A DNA stretch of 64,000 bases from Niebla homalea (lineage: Eukaryota > Ascomycota > Lecanoromycetes > Lecanorales > Ramalinaceae): assembly GCA_019925105.1 (NCBI GenBank), contig JAHGAU010000012.1, forward strand, positions 806,001 through 870,000, read 5' to 3'. Positions 13,747 through 23,439 of the stretch are shown here, one piece after another. Each line of letters begins with the position of its first letter. Position 1 is the stretch's first letter. The notes beneath the pieces are model-generated. The model was not told where the DNA came from. It did not search any database and worked only from the letters and a program-made list of their open reading frames with translations. A program made the translations under genes and the position numbers.

Positions 13747-14228
13747 TACCAAGTCGAGCCAGGCTGTGCTTGGATAGGTATGAGGCGTTTGTGGACCGTT
13801 GCATACTCTATAGAGCGACAATTGTCTCATCATCTTCTCCGAGCTCGATTCCCTTCATACTCACGTCGTATGTGTCACGTTGGGAGACGGGAATTCAATC
13901 CCTGAAACAGCCATGGCAACAGCAATCCACGAGATTCTGTGACTGATGCTCTCCATCCATAGGGTTTCGGTAGATCGCTTCCCTGGCAAGATCAAATCAA
14001 GGTCACAATTAAGCCGGAGCGTCTTCTTGAATCTGGGGCTGAAAGGTCCCAGACGGGTGGAAGAGGCTTGACTATGATGGCCAAACATCTTCGATAGCGG
14101 CTACCAGCAGCAGCCTCAGCATTGCCCGTCGTCTTCTCGAACGTCAATGGCCAAGCAATTGCGAATTCAAGTATCCACTTTGCCTCAGTAGCCTGACCTG
14201 TTTTCAATTATTCCCGCCTGTCAATCCA
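13747..14228. other. Convergent 3' gap between YKT6 and IES6
   Basis: This 482-bp region lies between two converging genes and should carry both 3' UTRs and terminators. Only short ORFs without recognisable similarity are present. Confidence 0.5.
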
Positions 14229-14795
14229 TTATTTTAGGATCACATTAGCGGCCCTGGCCTCCAAGTATTGCTCTGCTACCCCTTGTGGTAAGCCTCTCAC
14301 GACCTCGAAAACCTCCCCATCAACATATCGCAACCTGGACTTGGGATCCGTGTAATCTGCGGGCAACCCAGTAATGTCGCAGTAGTGTTTCTGGCTTGCT
14401 GGATGCAAGCTCGGAGCGCTTTCTATGTTTGAATATGTTGCAACAGGACCATTACTCATGGAAATCTGTGCCTGTAGATTCTTCTCCAGGACCATGGTCG
14501 AAAGGCTCTGAGCGGTAAGTGACACACCTCCGTTGGATGGCTGAGGTGTCATAGCGCCCGTTCCGATTGCGGAGGCTTCAGGAGCTGGTGTTGTGGCTCC
14601 ACTGTTGTTTTGGGTGGCCATGACAGAGGCTTCCTTGCGCTGAGCCTCTGATATTACCTGTTTGATGTTTTTGTTTCTCCGTTGATGATGTCTCCATGCT
14701 GGATTGCGGAACGGTTTGGGCTTTGAGACAAGGTCGAGCTGATCAAGGAGTCTCTGATGAGAGTCATCCACAGCTGGTGTAATAGGAGCTGGCAT
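14229..14795 (-). CDS. IES6: INO80 complex subunit Ies6 (YL1-C domain)
   Basis: A single exon of 188 residues. The N-terminal region has the Ies6-type KPFRNP block and a basic RRNKNIK segment. The C-terminal YL1_C domain (about 135-175) reads HYCDITGLPADYTDPKSRLR followed by VFEVVRGLP. The middle is low-complexity Ser/Thr/Pro. Ies6 forms the Arp5-Ies6 module of the INO80 nucleosome remodeller. Its neighbour across a 1-kb divergent gap is ARP5 itself, which supports the assignment. Vps72/YL1, the other YL1_C protein, is longer and lacks this N-terminal block. Confidence 0.92.
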   Translation of the reverse strand: MPAPITPAVDDSHQRLLDQLDLVSKPKPFRNPAWRHHQRRNKNIKQVISEAQRKEASVMATQNNSGATTPAPEASAIGTGAMTPQPSNGGVSLTAQSLSTMVLEKNLQAQISMSNGPVATYSNIESAPSLHPASQKHYCDITGLPADYTDPKSRLRYVDGEVFEVVRGLPQGVAEQYLEARAANVILK

Positions 14796-15806
14796 CTTGA
14801 CTGAACAAAATGCTTCTTGTAACGGGTAAATCTGTCAGATACAAGAGGGAATTTGCAAATTCGGCGAGTGCGGAACTCGGCCGTCTGCGGAGTCCCCCCT
14901 CCCATCTCCGCATGCCAAATCAATGCTCCAAGCAACTCAATTCAACCTGAGGATGTAAAAATTGCTACAAACTTGCCCAAACCGCGATTAATCAGCCAGC
15001 ACTGGGGAGAGAGCCATGGTTTTTCTCTCGCTGACCGTGGTCCATTCTAGGCCGCTTACAAGTTCTAGGAGAGCCCCCATGAGCACCAACAGAGCCTGCT
15101 CTTGTCACGCATCATCACAAACGTCGTACGCGCCATTAGCCTTACAATTCCGTTTCAAGCTGAAAGTTCGACAGGAGAAGCTCAATGAAGCAGTCATGGC
15201 TCTGAATAAGAACCTCCAGGTAGCTACAGCAAGCTTCCTCAGAGTGGGGGGCCATTGCGGCTAACGCAGGTACCAACCGATAAGGAAATCAACATACAAA
15301 ATATGAACGTGGAATTGGTGGCGCAAATGTTCAAGAATTACAGATCAAACGTCTTATTCCACTTGGAAGGTGAATCTTGAGATGAACGTGTATTACGAAA
15401 GCAGGAGCTGACAGCTGCGCTTCAAAGCCACGGACAGCCTACAGCAGCCATCATGACGAAATTGGGAAAATGCATTAGAATATCCCATCATTGACTAAAT
15501 TGAAGTGATAAAGGCTGCCTTTGGCGTAATTTGAGGCTGTGAATGTGTTCATATATGACTCGTATCCTGACTTGCCTGAGTAACCCTGACCCGAAAACAA
15601 GCAACCGTAATGTAAATTCATTACAACCAACCACGCACCCCACGGAAATGCGCGCAGATCTAGAACTTCTTTTACACGACCCACAGCAGCCTGACATAAT
15701 TGGAATGGCGGCTGACCGCGCAAAATCCATTGAGAGGAAATTAGTTTTTCCAGTAGAGTCTTCCAGCCCATGCCCCATTCCTACCTCATGACCGCACTCC
15801 TCAACC
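14796..15806. promoter_or_regulatory. Divergent region between IES6 and ARP5
   Basis: This 1011-bp gap separates the starts of IES6 and ARP5 and should hold both promoters. It contains a small plus-strand ORF (15016-15264) that I cannot assign; its second half is a charged, helix-prone stretch. A minus-strand ORF at 15488-15814 has no similarity I recognise. No tRNA or repeat is seen. Confidence 0.5.
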
Positions 15807-18206
15807 ATGACCATAAGCTCGTCTCGCTACATACAACCCGCAACAAACGGGGATAATATAAACGGGCGACGCTCGCCCAAGCCTCCCCCTCGCATATGGA
15901 ATGCCATCGATCCGCCTTTCAGAGGCTACCAAGCTCTACCCACCAACTCCTATTCCCAGACATCTTCTAATGATCCTATAATCATAGACAACGGTATGGT
16001 GGTCCCCACCCAGCCACATCCATTGATCTTCCCGCAAGGGAGTTGACACATGGAGTGCAGGATCGCATCTCATCCGTGCCGGCTACTCCACATCCTCAAA
16101 TCCGCTCCTCGAATTCCCAGCAGACGTTGCCCGTTACAAAGATCGAAAGACGAACCGCCATGTATGCTATGTCGGATACAATGCATTTGCCGATGCTACA
16201 ACCCGAGGCCAGATCAAGGGCCCCTTTCAAGAAGCGACCAATGTGGTTGAGAAGTGGGACTACATGGAAAATGTACTGGACTACGTCTTCAGCTCCCTAG
16301 GCGTTGACAATGGCGAGGGGGGAGGCATTGGGAGAGGTATAGTGATGACGGAGCCTATTGCGGCCCTAGGCTACACCAGGAAGAGTGGGTGCATCACATC
16401 AATCCTCTCAGCTTGCAGACTCCAAGGGGAAGCTGACGGATATCTGCAGCGATGAATGAAGTCCTCTTCGAATGCTACCGCGCCCCAAGCGTAGCGTACG
16501 GTATCGACGCTTTATTCTCCTTCAAGCAGAATAGGGGGTCCGATGGGATAATTGTATCCTCTTCACATACGTCTACCCATGTCCTTCCGGTGCTGGCCGG
16601 CAAAGCTATCATGTCTGGCGTATCCAGACTCAATTTTGGAGGCTACCATGCGGCTCTGTACCTCAAGAAACTGCTCCACTTGAAGTATCCTGGGTTCCCA
16701 GCGCAGATCAAAGACTACCAAGTCGAACAGATGGTGAGAGATCAGTGTCATGTATCGCAGAGTTTCGACCATGAAATCGCACACTATCTTGAATGGACGG
16801 GGCTGGAAAATCGCGATCGCGTCATACAATTTCCATTCACGGAGCACACAGTGATCGAGAAGAGCAAGGAGGAGCTGGAGCAGATCGCAGAGAGAAAGCG
16901 ACAAGGCGGCATACGCCTCCAAGAGCAAGCCGCCCAGATGCGCCTCAAGAAGCTCATCGAAAAGGAGCAAAACCTCGAATTCTGGAAAGACCTACAGCGC
17001 CGCCTCGAAGGCCAAACCAAAAAGGAAATCAAACGCCTCCTCGACGCTGAGGAACTCAAGGACGAAGCCGCCCTGGACCGCACCATCAAAGATCTCGAGA
17101 AGCGCATTCGCAAGGCCCGCAACAAGGACATTGGCGTCGAAGAACCCGAGGAACAGGAAGAACAATCCTTCCCCCTCCTCGACACCCCAGACGCCGACCT
17201 CGACGAAGCCGGCCTCAAGCAGAAGCGCCACCAACGCCTCATGAAATCTGGCCTCGAAGCCCGCCAGCGCGCCAAAGCCGAAAAGGCCCAGGAAGCCGCC
17301 CGCCAGGCGGAGGTCCAGCGCCTCGACAATGAGCACCGTGACACGAACCTTGACAGCTGGCTCCAGCAGCGCCGCGCCAAACGCTCCACCCTACTCCAGC
17401 AGATCAAGGACCGCGACCGCCAGACGCGGGATTTGGGCAACCGCAAATCCCTCGCCAGCCAGATCCGCATGAAGACCCTCGCCTCCCTGGCGTCGGACCA
17501 ACCGGGCCGCAAGCGACGCCGCGGTGGCGGCGACGACGACGACTTCGGCGCCAACGACGAGGATTGGGGGGTCTACCGCACGGTCCAGACGGGAGAACCC
17601 GGCGCCAGCGACGAGGAGGAGGAAGAGGACCTCGACGGCGACATGCGGAAACTCGAGGCCGAGCTGCTGCAGCACGATCCGGAGTTCAGCGAGGCGCACA
17701 CCATGGGGGCGGCGCGCGATTGGACCAAGAGCCTGATGCACGCCTTCCTGCGGGGGCCGAGGCCGTTCGACCCGGAGAGCCAGAGGGAGCTGCATCAACT
17801 GCATCTGAATGTCGAGAGGATCCGGGTGCCGGAGGTGGTCTTTCAGCCCAGTATTGCCGGGTTGGATCAGGCGGGGCTGGTGGACATTGCGGCCGGGGTG
17901 ATTGAAAGCGGGTTCGGCAAGGATGGCAGGGATCGGAAGGCCGTGCTCAGGGACATCTTCTTCACGGGGGGAAACACCATGTTCGAGGGCTTCCAGGAGA
18001 GGTTCGAGAGGGACTTGAGGGCGCTGTTACCTGTTGACGCGATCATGCAGACGAGGAAGGCGAAGAATCCTCTGCTCGATGCCTGGAAAGGGGCAGCAAA
18101 TTGGGCCCGGGAGCCGGGTTACAAGACAGGGAGCGTGAGTAGGGCAGAGTATGAGGAGAAAGGGAGTGAATACATGAAGGAGCATAATCTTGGAAACGTT
18201 GGCTAG
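15807..18206 (+). CDS. ARP5: Actin-related protein 5 (INO80 complex)
   Basis: Three exons (15807-15993, 16061-16384, 16450-18206) give 755 residues. The actin fold starts with IIIDNGSHLIRAGY and continues with VGYNAFADATTRGQI and IVMTEPIAALGYTRKT. The long charged coiled-coil insertion typical of Arp5 (about residues 300-540, with KRRRGGGDDDD) interrupts it, before the C-terminal actin strands (FFTGGNTMFEGFQERF) and the end motif EYMKEHNLGNVG. With Ies6, Arp5 couples INO80 ATPase activity to nucleosome sliding in the nucleus. The first intron lies just after the phosphate-loop glycine. The insertion region is markedly richer in C/G at third codon positions than the flanks and produces long antisense ORFs, which are shadows. 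Confidence 0.95.
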
Positions 18207-18701
18207 GCAAATTTTGGGTAGGTAGGGGCCAACGATGAGTCGATCCGTTGATATCGCTTGCGAGTCCTCTCTCATCTTTTAAAAGGTTCCGGTAGAGTCC
18301 CTTGAAATAGGAGAAAGAGTTGATTCCCAAGAAATACATGTGTAGGTAGGCTGCCATGAGATCCAGGAAATAGCTAGTAGATCAGGAATATGATCGACAT
18401 CCCCGATCTTTTGTTGAGCCGAAAGAATATTTGCAGAATAGACTGTCAATGTTGAAAACCATCTTTTACCTTTCGCTGGAAATACAGTCGAACAGCTACA
18501 GCTCTGGCACGGCCCTCATTCGCACAGCAACATTCTTTGCCTCACTGTACACCGAAGCCAGCAACTCGCGGCCAGCTTTGCAAACGCCACGAACACATCG
18601 ATCGTCATTCATCTCACCCTGTAAATGCAAGGGATCCCCACGCACCGCAAACGCCCGTTCGAAATTGACCCTAGTACGCCGTTAAAACGCTCGTGAGCAT
18701 G
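18207..18701. other. Convergent 3' gap between ARP5 and the bZIP gene
   Basis: This 495-bp region separates two converging genes. No ORF, RNA gene or repeat is supported; it presumably contains the two polyadenylation regions. Confidence 0.5.
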
Positions 18702-19935
18702 TTACGAATTCGGCCCTGGTAGGCCATTGGGTGGCGGTGGCAGCCGCGGTGACGACTCGGCGGTTCTGGGCCGCTGTTGATTGGTAGTTACTGAGTCCTT
18801 GTTGTATTGCTTTTGTTCTGCGACAGCCTGGGCTGCCGAAGCTTGCAGCTCATCGTCAAAGGCTCGCATCGCGGCTGTTGGGGCGCTTCCATTCCCTTGG
18901 CTCGGGTCTTCGGCCGGACCGGTGTTCGAGGAGGCCGATGGCTGTGTGTTCTGAGTATGGTATCGATGGTTGGCTTGATTGCGATGGGCTTGCAGATCTA
19001 CGTGCGGTGGTGGTGGAGGAAAGCTAGCGCCACGCCGTACCAGGTCCTGCTGCAGTGATAAGGCGTATTCGCGGAGGGCATGGTTCTCACCCTGGACGGC
19101 CTTAAAGGTCTCGTTCAGGGCATTGAATTCTCGTACTTGGGTCTCGAGAGCTTTGATATGGCCCTCCTTCCTTTGGCGGAACGCTCGCTAGATATACATG
19201 TGTCAGCGAATAGGCCTCTGGTTTATGTAAGCAAGAGCCAAGGGTGCAATAGCGATAGCCGCATTTGCTTCCCTCTTCCACAATGCAACATGACTGTGTT
19301 GACAAGAACGACAACGCATCAATATGCAATCACATACCTGGGCTGCTCGGTTCTGCGCCGCTCTCTTGCTCGTTGATAGTTCTCTCTTGCCTCGTTTGTC
19401 ACTTCCTTCGCCGTCACCACTCCCCTCACTTCCCAGGTGCTGGTTCATGACGCCAGACCCCGCTATGGCAGGATCGATGTTGTGTTGATGCGGGTTTCGT
19501 GGTATGGGATGCTGATCCGGTCGGTGGCTGTGATAGGTCGGCAGGGTGTTCTGTATCGCTCCGAGCAGCCGCTCTCCGACGGCTGGCGACCAGGTCAGCT
19601 TTTGTATAAAGACATTGACTCCGAGATCGTGGGGTAGATTGATTACTCACCGTGAACGGATGCATTTTCGGACTGGTGATGCTAGTAAGCATTAGTCCGC
19701 GCATGTGGCGAGGTGGGAATGGGCCGTAACCTACCTGGGCCGGTGGTCGATATTGTTGGGGGGCTGGTGCAAGTGTCGGTTGCATGGTGAATCTTGGCCG
19801 CTTGCCGTCCTCTGAGTGATATGGAGAGTAAGTCCGTGATTCATCTGTACCCATCCGGGGCATGTTCGATTCCCTCTCGTACAGAGTGGTCGAGGATGAT
19901 GCAGTGGGCTTACCTTCACCATGCGTGGCTGGCAA
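18702..19935 (-). CDS. bZIP transcription factor (Yap/Pap1-like basic region)
   Basis: Preferred model: exons 19935-19735, 19681-19651, 19582-19338 and 19187-18702, about 320 residues. The basic region KRAAQNRAAQRAFRQRKE is split by the last intron (150 nt) and is followed by a short leucine-zipper heptad series (IKALETQVREFNAL..). The N-xxx-Q-xx-F-R pattern is that of the fungal Yap/Pap1 group, which binds TTAC-type half sites in the nucleus. The C-terminus is Pro/Gln-rich. The segment between 19735 and 19583 can be spliced in two ways that both keep frame: the preferred model, or one 52-nt intron (19599-19650) with read-through at 19682-19734. An in-frame ATG at 19863 is an alternative start. 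No cysteine-rich redox domain of Yap1 is visible, so the oxidative-stress role is not supported. Confidence 0.8.
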
Positions 19936-20608
19936 AACGCCGGTAATAAGCCCTTTTCAGGCAGCCAATCACTCAGCGACAGTCGCGGATGTCGAGGGAT
20001 CGATACGGATTACACAGGTGTCACAACAGCGCCCGCCCTCTTCTTTAACTGTTTACTCACTGATTTGGAGGGTGACTTGATAGATGATTGCTATTACTAA
20101 GCTTGAGGCGGGATTTTTGTAGTCATCATGAGAAGATGTTGCCGCCAATCAAAGACGCCTGGCGGCAGGCCTAAATTTAGCGCCGAGAGTTGCAGTCTGA
20201 AATATACGCACGCTGTGCCGTACCATGATCCGAGCCACTCACCAGAGAGATACTTTGATATACTTCTCTCGCTTGTCGTGTGTCACATGAGCATGCGATT
20301 GTATTTGTCATCCCGGAACGACTATCAATCACCATAAGCCCTGCGGGGAGAAGCCTCTGCCAAGAGAAATTTGAAGAAATCGGCGCATCGCCCGCAGGGC
20401 CAGGGCACGCCGAGATCGCGGAGGCCCGGCCGCATTGTCGTGAATTGCGCCAGTAGCTCCTTGGCGTTCCACGTGACGTTTTCGAAATTGGATGCGATGC
20501 GATTCGATTCGTAGTCATGGAGAACTCGCCTAACATATGTCGACTGACTTGCTTGACTACGTGTAATCGCGCCCAAACTTGGAGCTTTTGCCTGCCAAGA
20601 TGCCAACC
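19936..20608. promoter_or_regulatory. Divergent region between the bZIP gene and GOT1
   Basis: This 673-bp gap should contain both promoters. Several short ORFs exist on both strands but none shows family similarity or splice structure. Confidence 0.45.
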
Positions 20609-21283
20609 ATGTGGATGACCGATATGCAAAGTAGGCGTTCATGACTTCCTTCCTTGGTGACCATGGGATTACTTCCAAAATCCTCCCCCTCAGGCGAGTT
20701 GCTGACGCTGCTCGCCTGTGCAGAGATAGGGGTGGCCTTCTGCTCAGGCGGTGGGTATGATCGCCGAGTCTCTACGGAAGCTGGTCCTAAGATCTGACAC
20801 ATCATTCCAGGCGGTTTCTTCTTGATTGGAGGCGTCATCATGTTCTTTGATCGAGCAATGTCAGTTTGCGCAACACGTCCCCTAGAACGCCAATCGCTGA
20901 CTGTCCACAGGCTGGCCATGGGCAACGTGGGTTTCGAGGATCTTTTGCATTGCTGTGATGATGCGCCCTTCTAAATCTTACCTCAGATACTGTTTCTTGC
21001 TGGCCTGACCCTCATCATCGGCCTCCATAAGACTGCTCTCTTCTTTGCACGCAAACAAAAGCTCAAAGGAACCGCAGCATTCGCAATTGGAATCATACTC
21101 ATCCTATTACGATGGCCACTGATTGGATTCATTGTGGAGCTATATGGTATATTCGTGCTGTTTGGGGATTTCTTCTCGACGATAGCCAGTTTCGCTGGCA
21201 ACGTGCCGGTTGTGGGACCCTACATACAGAAGCTCCTGTACCAGATAGGCGGCGGAAGAAGAAACGCCGACATGCCTGTATGA
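20609..21283 (+). CDS. GOT1: Golgi transport protein Got1
   Basis: Five exons were joined: 20609-20630, 20724-20750, 20811-20859, 20911-20926 and 20987-21283. The result is 136 residues, matching Got1 (about 138). It begins MWMTDMQKIGVAFCSGGG and has four TM segments: FFLIGGVIMFF, ILFLAGLTLIIG, the FAIGIILILLRWPLIGF region and IVELYGIFVLFGDFF. The PVVGPYI motif near the C-terminus is the family signature. Got1 is a tetraspanning ER/Golgi protein that aids COPII vesicle formation and fusion. Exons 2 to 4 are 27, 49 and 16 nt, so automated finders may miss this gene. All junctions are GT..AG and the frame is consistent. Confidence 0.93.
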
Positions 21284-21544
21284 TCATAACGCGATCCAGC
21301 GTCGTTCACTATTGGGGATGTGTTCCAGAGAGCTCGAGAGCTCCGCATGGCGGTCGGCAGCCTCAAGAGGTATGACAGGCCTCGAACACGATCCGGATCC
21401 TTCCAGAGAAGCAAGCAAGCATGGAAGATGCAAGGAGATAGCATATGGAAGGTTATTCATTTTGTACCAAGCCCACCTCTCGAGCGGGATGCAATAAAGT
21501 ACAACATCATAACAGCATCATGGCACACTCAGCAGCCTCTTGCA

Positions 21545-22208
21545 TCAGTAGCCCACACCAATGAGATAGTCGCCCAGCTGCTCAACGGTATTTGCGGCTG
21601 AGCCCGGCTGGACCTGCTCTCCGTAGTGGGCAATGAGGATCGCTTGTTTCGTCAGGCAGATGCACACGCCAGTTTTGCCCTATACCACCCGTGTCAGACG
21701 TGTCGTGTCATTCGGGAAGATGTGGCGGAGATGTGGCAGAGATGTGGCAGAGGTGGAGGTTGAAGATGGCTTACCTGTTTACCGTATAGACTCCGTTCGT
21801 CTGCTCTTAATGTGACATATTTTTCTCCGGCTATCCTGAAGCCCGTGCCGAAGACCTTCTTTGGGTCTCCTGTATCTGCATAATGTGCCACAATGGCTTT
21901 TATCTCTTCAGGCTTGACCTGTGGTACATTGTCAATTGACATGGATCCTTCATGTTTCATGTGGACAGTGGATGCTCGCACATTAAAGCCTGAAGAGGAT
22001 GCCCATACACTGGTTCCCTCCTTGTTGAAGATTGCTGCTTTATCCAGGTTGCCAGTACCGACCAGGCTGTCACTTGTGGTCAGGCTGCGAGGAGTAGGAA
22101 ATGACAAGGCGGAGGTTGTACCTGGTATCAACGTAGGCTATCCGGCAGATAGATTAGCCCAGCCATGAGCATATGGCTAGAGGAAAGAGACCCACCTTGC
22201 CACGACAT
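21545..22208 (-). CDS. PFY1: Profilin
   Basis: Five exons (22208-22196, 22137-22122, 22066-21982, 21918-21775, 21679-21545) give 130 residues, the normal profilin size. The N-terminus MSWQAYVDTSLVGTG is the classic actin- and polyproline-binding start. [13 protein letters not shown] and RSLYGKQGKTG follow, and the C-terminal helix reads [14 protein letters not shown]. Profilin binds G-actin and feeds formin-driven filament assembly in the cytosol. The first coding exon is 13 nt. Intron 3 (21919-21981) is 63 nt long, a multiple of three, and has no in-frame stop. Intron 4 (21680-21774) contains three near-copies of an 11-nt unit. Confidence 0.95.
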
Positions 22209-23439
22209 TCTGGGCAGTTGGAAAGTCAAGATCTGTTGAAGCACACACGAAGATGTTTGTTGGAAGAGCCAAGAAGAGATATTATTGACGTAGGGCCTGA
22301 GATCTGGAAAAATCGAGCTTTTGAAGTGGGGGTTGCCAGAATCGTGCCCCGCCTGCGCCATGGACCCGTGGTGCTGCCGGTTTACGCCGACGGTAGGGGG
22401 GGTAAGGAGGGGAGGAGATTAAATCGCGTGCAGCGGACAGGGTGCAGGGTGCAGGGTGTAGCATGCAGCTTACCTAGCTACTCTTCCACCCTTCCACTGT
22501 TCCACCCTTCCACCATCTCTACCACGAGCCTCTCTATCACATGACACGAATCACGACTGAGATGTGAACAGACCTTCCTGCAATCGAGAGTTGGATGCGA
22601 TCTAGAATCAACCCCGACTTCTATATCATACGCGCCGCTTGAACCACCTGAGCGGTGTTGAAACTGCCCTCACGCATGAACATAGTCAAGCGGTTGCAAT
22701 CCTTCAATGGAGCAATAGGAACCCTTTGATGTTTTCAAACGCTGAAACGCAGCGAGGTGCATGCTCTGCTGCTGTATGTCAGAGTCTAGTTGCTCTTCTA
22801 ATCGATCTTTGAGTTGCTATCCTTAATATCAATAGAATTGATGACGGCGAAGCCTGCAGCCTCATCTTGGCACCAAACACTACCTCAATTTCATCTCTTC
22901 CTGTGAAAGATCTTTTCAAGGGCAGCTGTTGGCTGCTGAGCATGATCCTGGCAAAGACCCTGTTCTCGTACGCAGTCTGATTTGTATGTTTCATGTTTAA
23001 AAAGATGCTCCAATTGTTCCCCAGCGTAATTTCACTATCTCAGCCCCCCTGGTGCCCCCAGTCCTTTCGTGTTTCATATTCCAGCCAGTCAAGCCCAGTG
23101 AAGCCATGCCTTCACGATCAGCAATAAAAGTTTTTTTATGTCTTATCCGAAGACCACTTCCCTTTCCTTGCGCATCAGCGCCAGTCGTAACAATAGCGCC
23201 AGAGAGTACAACCAAACAAGATTGGGGCTGGCTCCCATCTGTATTATTGCTTTCTCAACCTGGATTTCCCCGACCTTTGGATTTCTTGTGCGACGTGCTG
23301 TGCACTCGCTTATACTTCCTTTGCTTCGTCCACAATCCTCTCTAACTTACCCTCATTCCACCTTCGCAATTGATCAGGCGCGGCGCTTAGACTATCTTTG
23401 GCTGGTAAATCCAGCTCACATATTTCTGCAAGGTAGGAG
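22209..23439. promoter_or_regulatory. Divergent region between profilin and an unknown gene
   Basis: This 1231-bp gap should hold the profilin promoter and 5' UTR and those of the gene starting at 23440. Near 22436-22465 is a short GGTGCAG-type tandem repeat, and near 22480-22520 a TTCCACC-type pyrimidine repeat. Neither extends far enough to be a named element. No ORF is supported. Confidence 0.5.

Noticed and set aside
16784..17554. 256-codon minus-strand ORF under ARP5
   Set aside because: It lies antisense to the well-supported Arp5 insertion and arises from its GC-rich codons; composition is Arg/Ser-rich with no family similarity.
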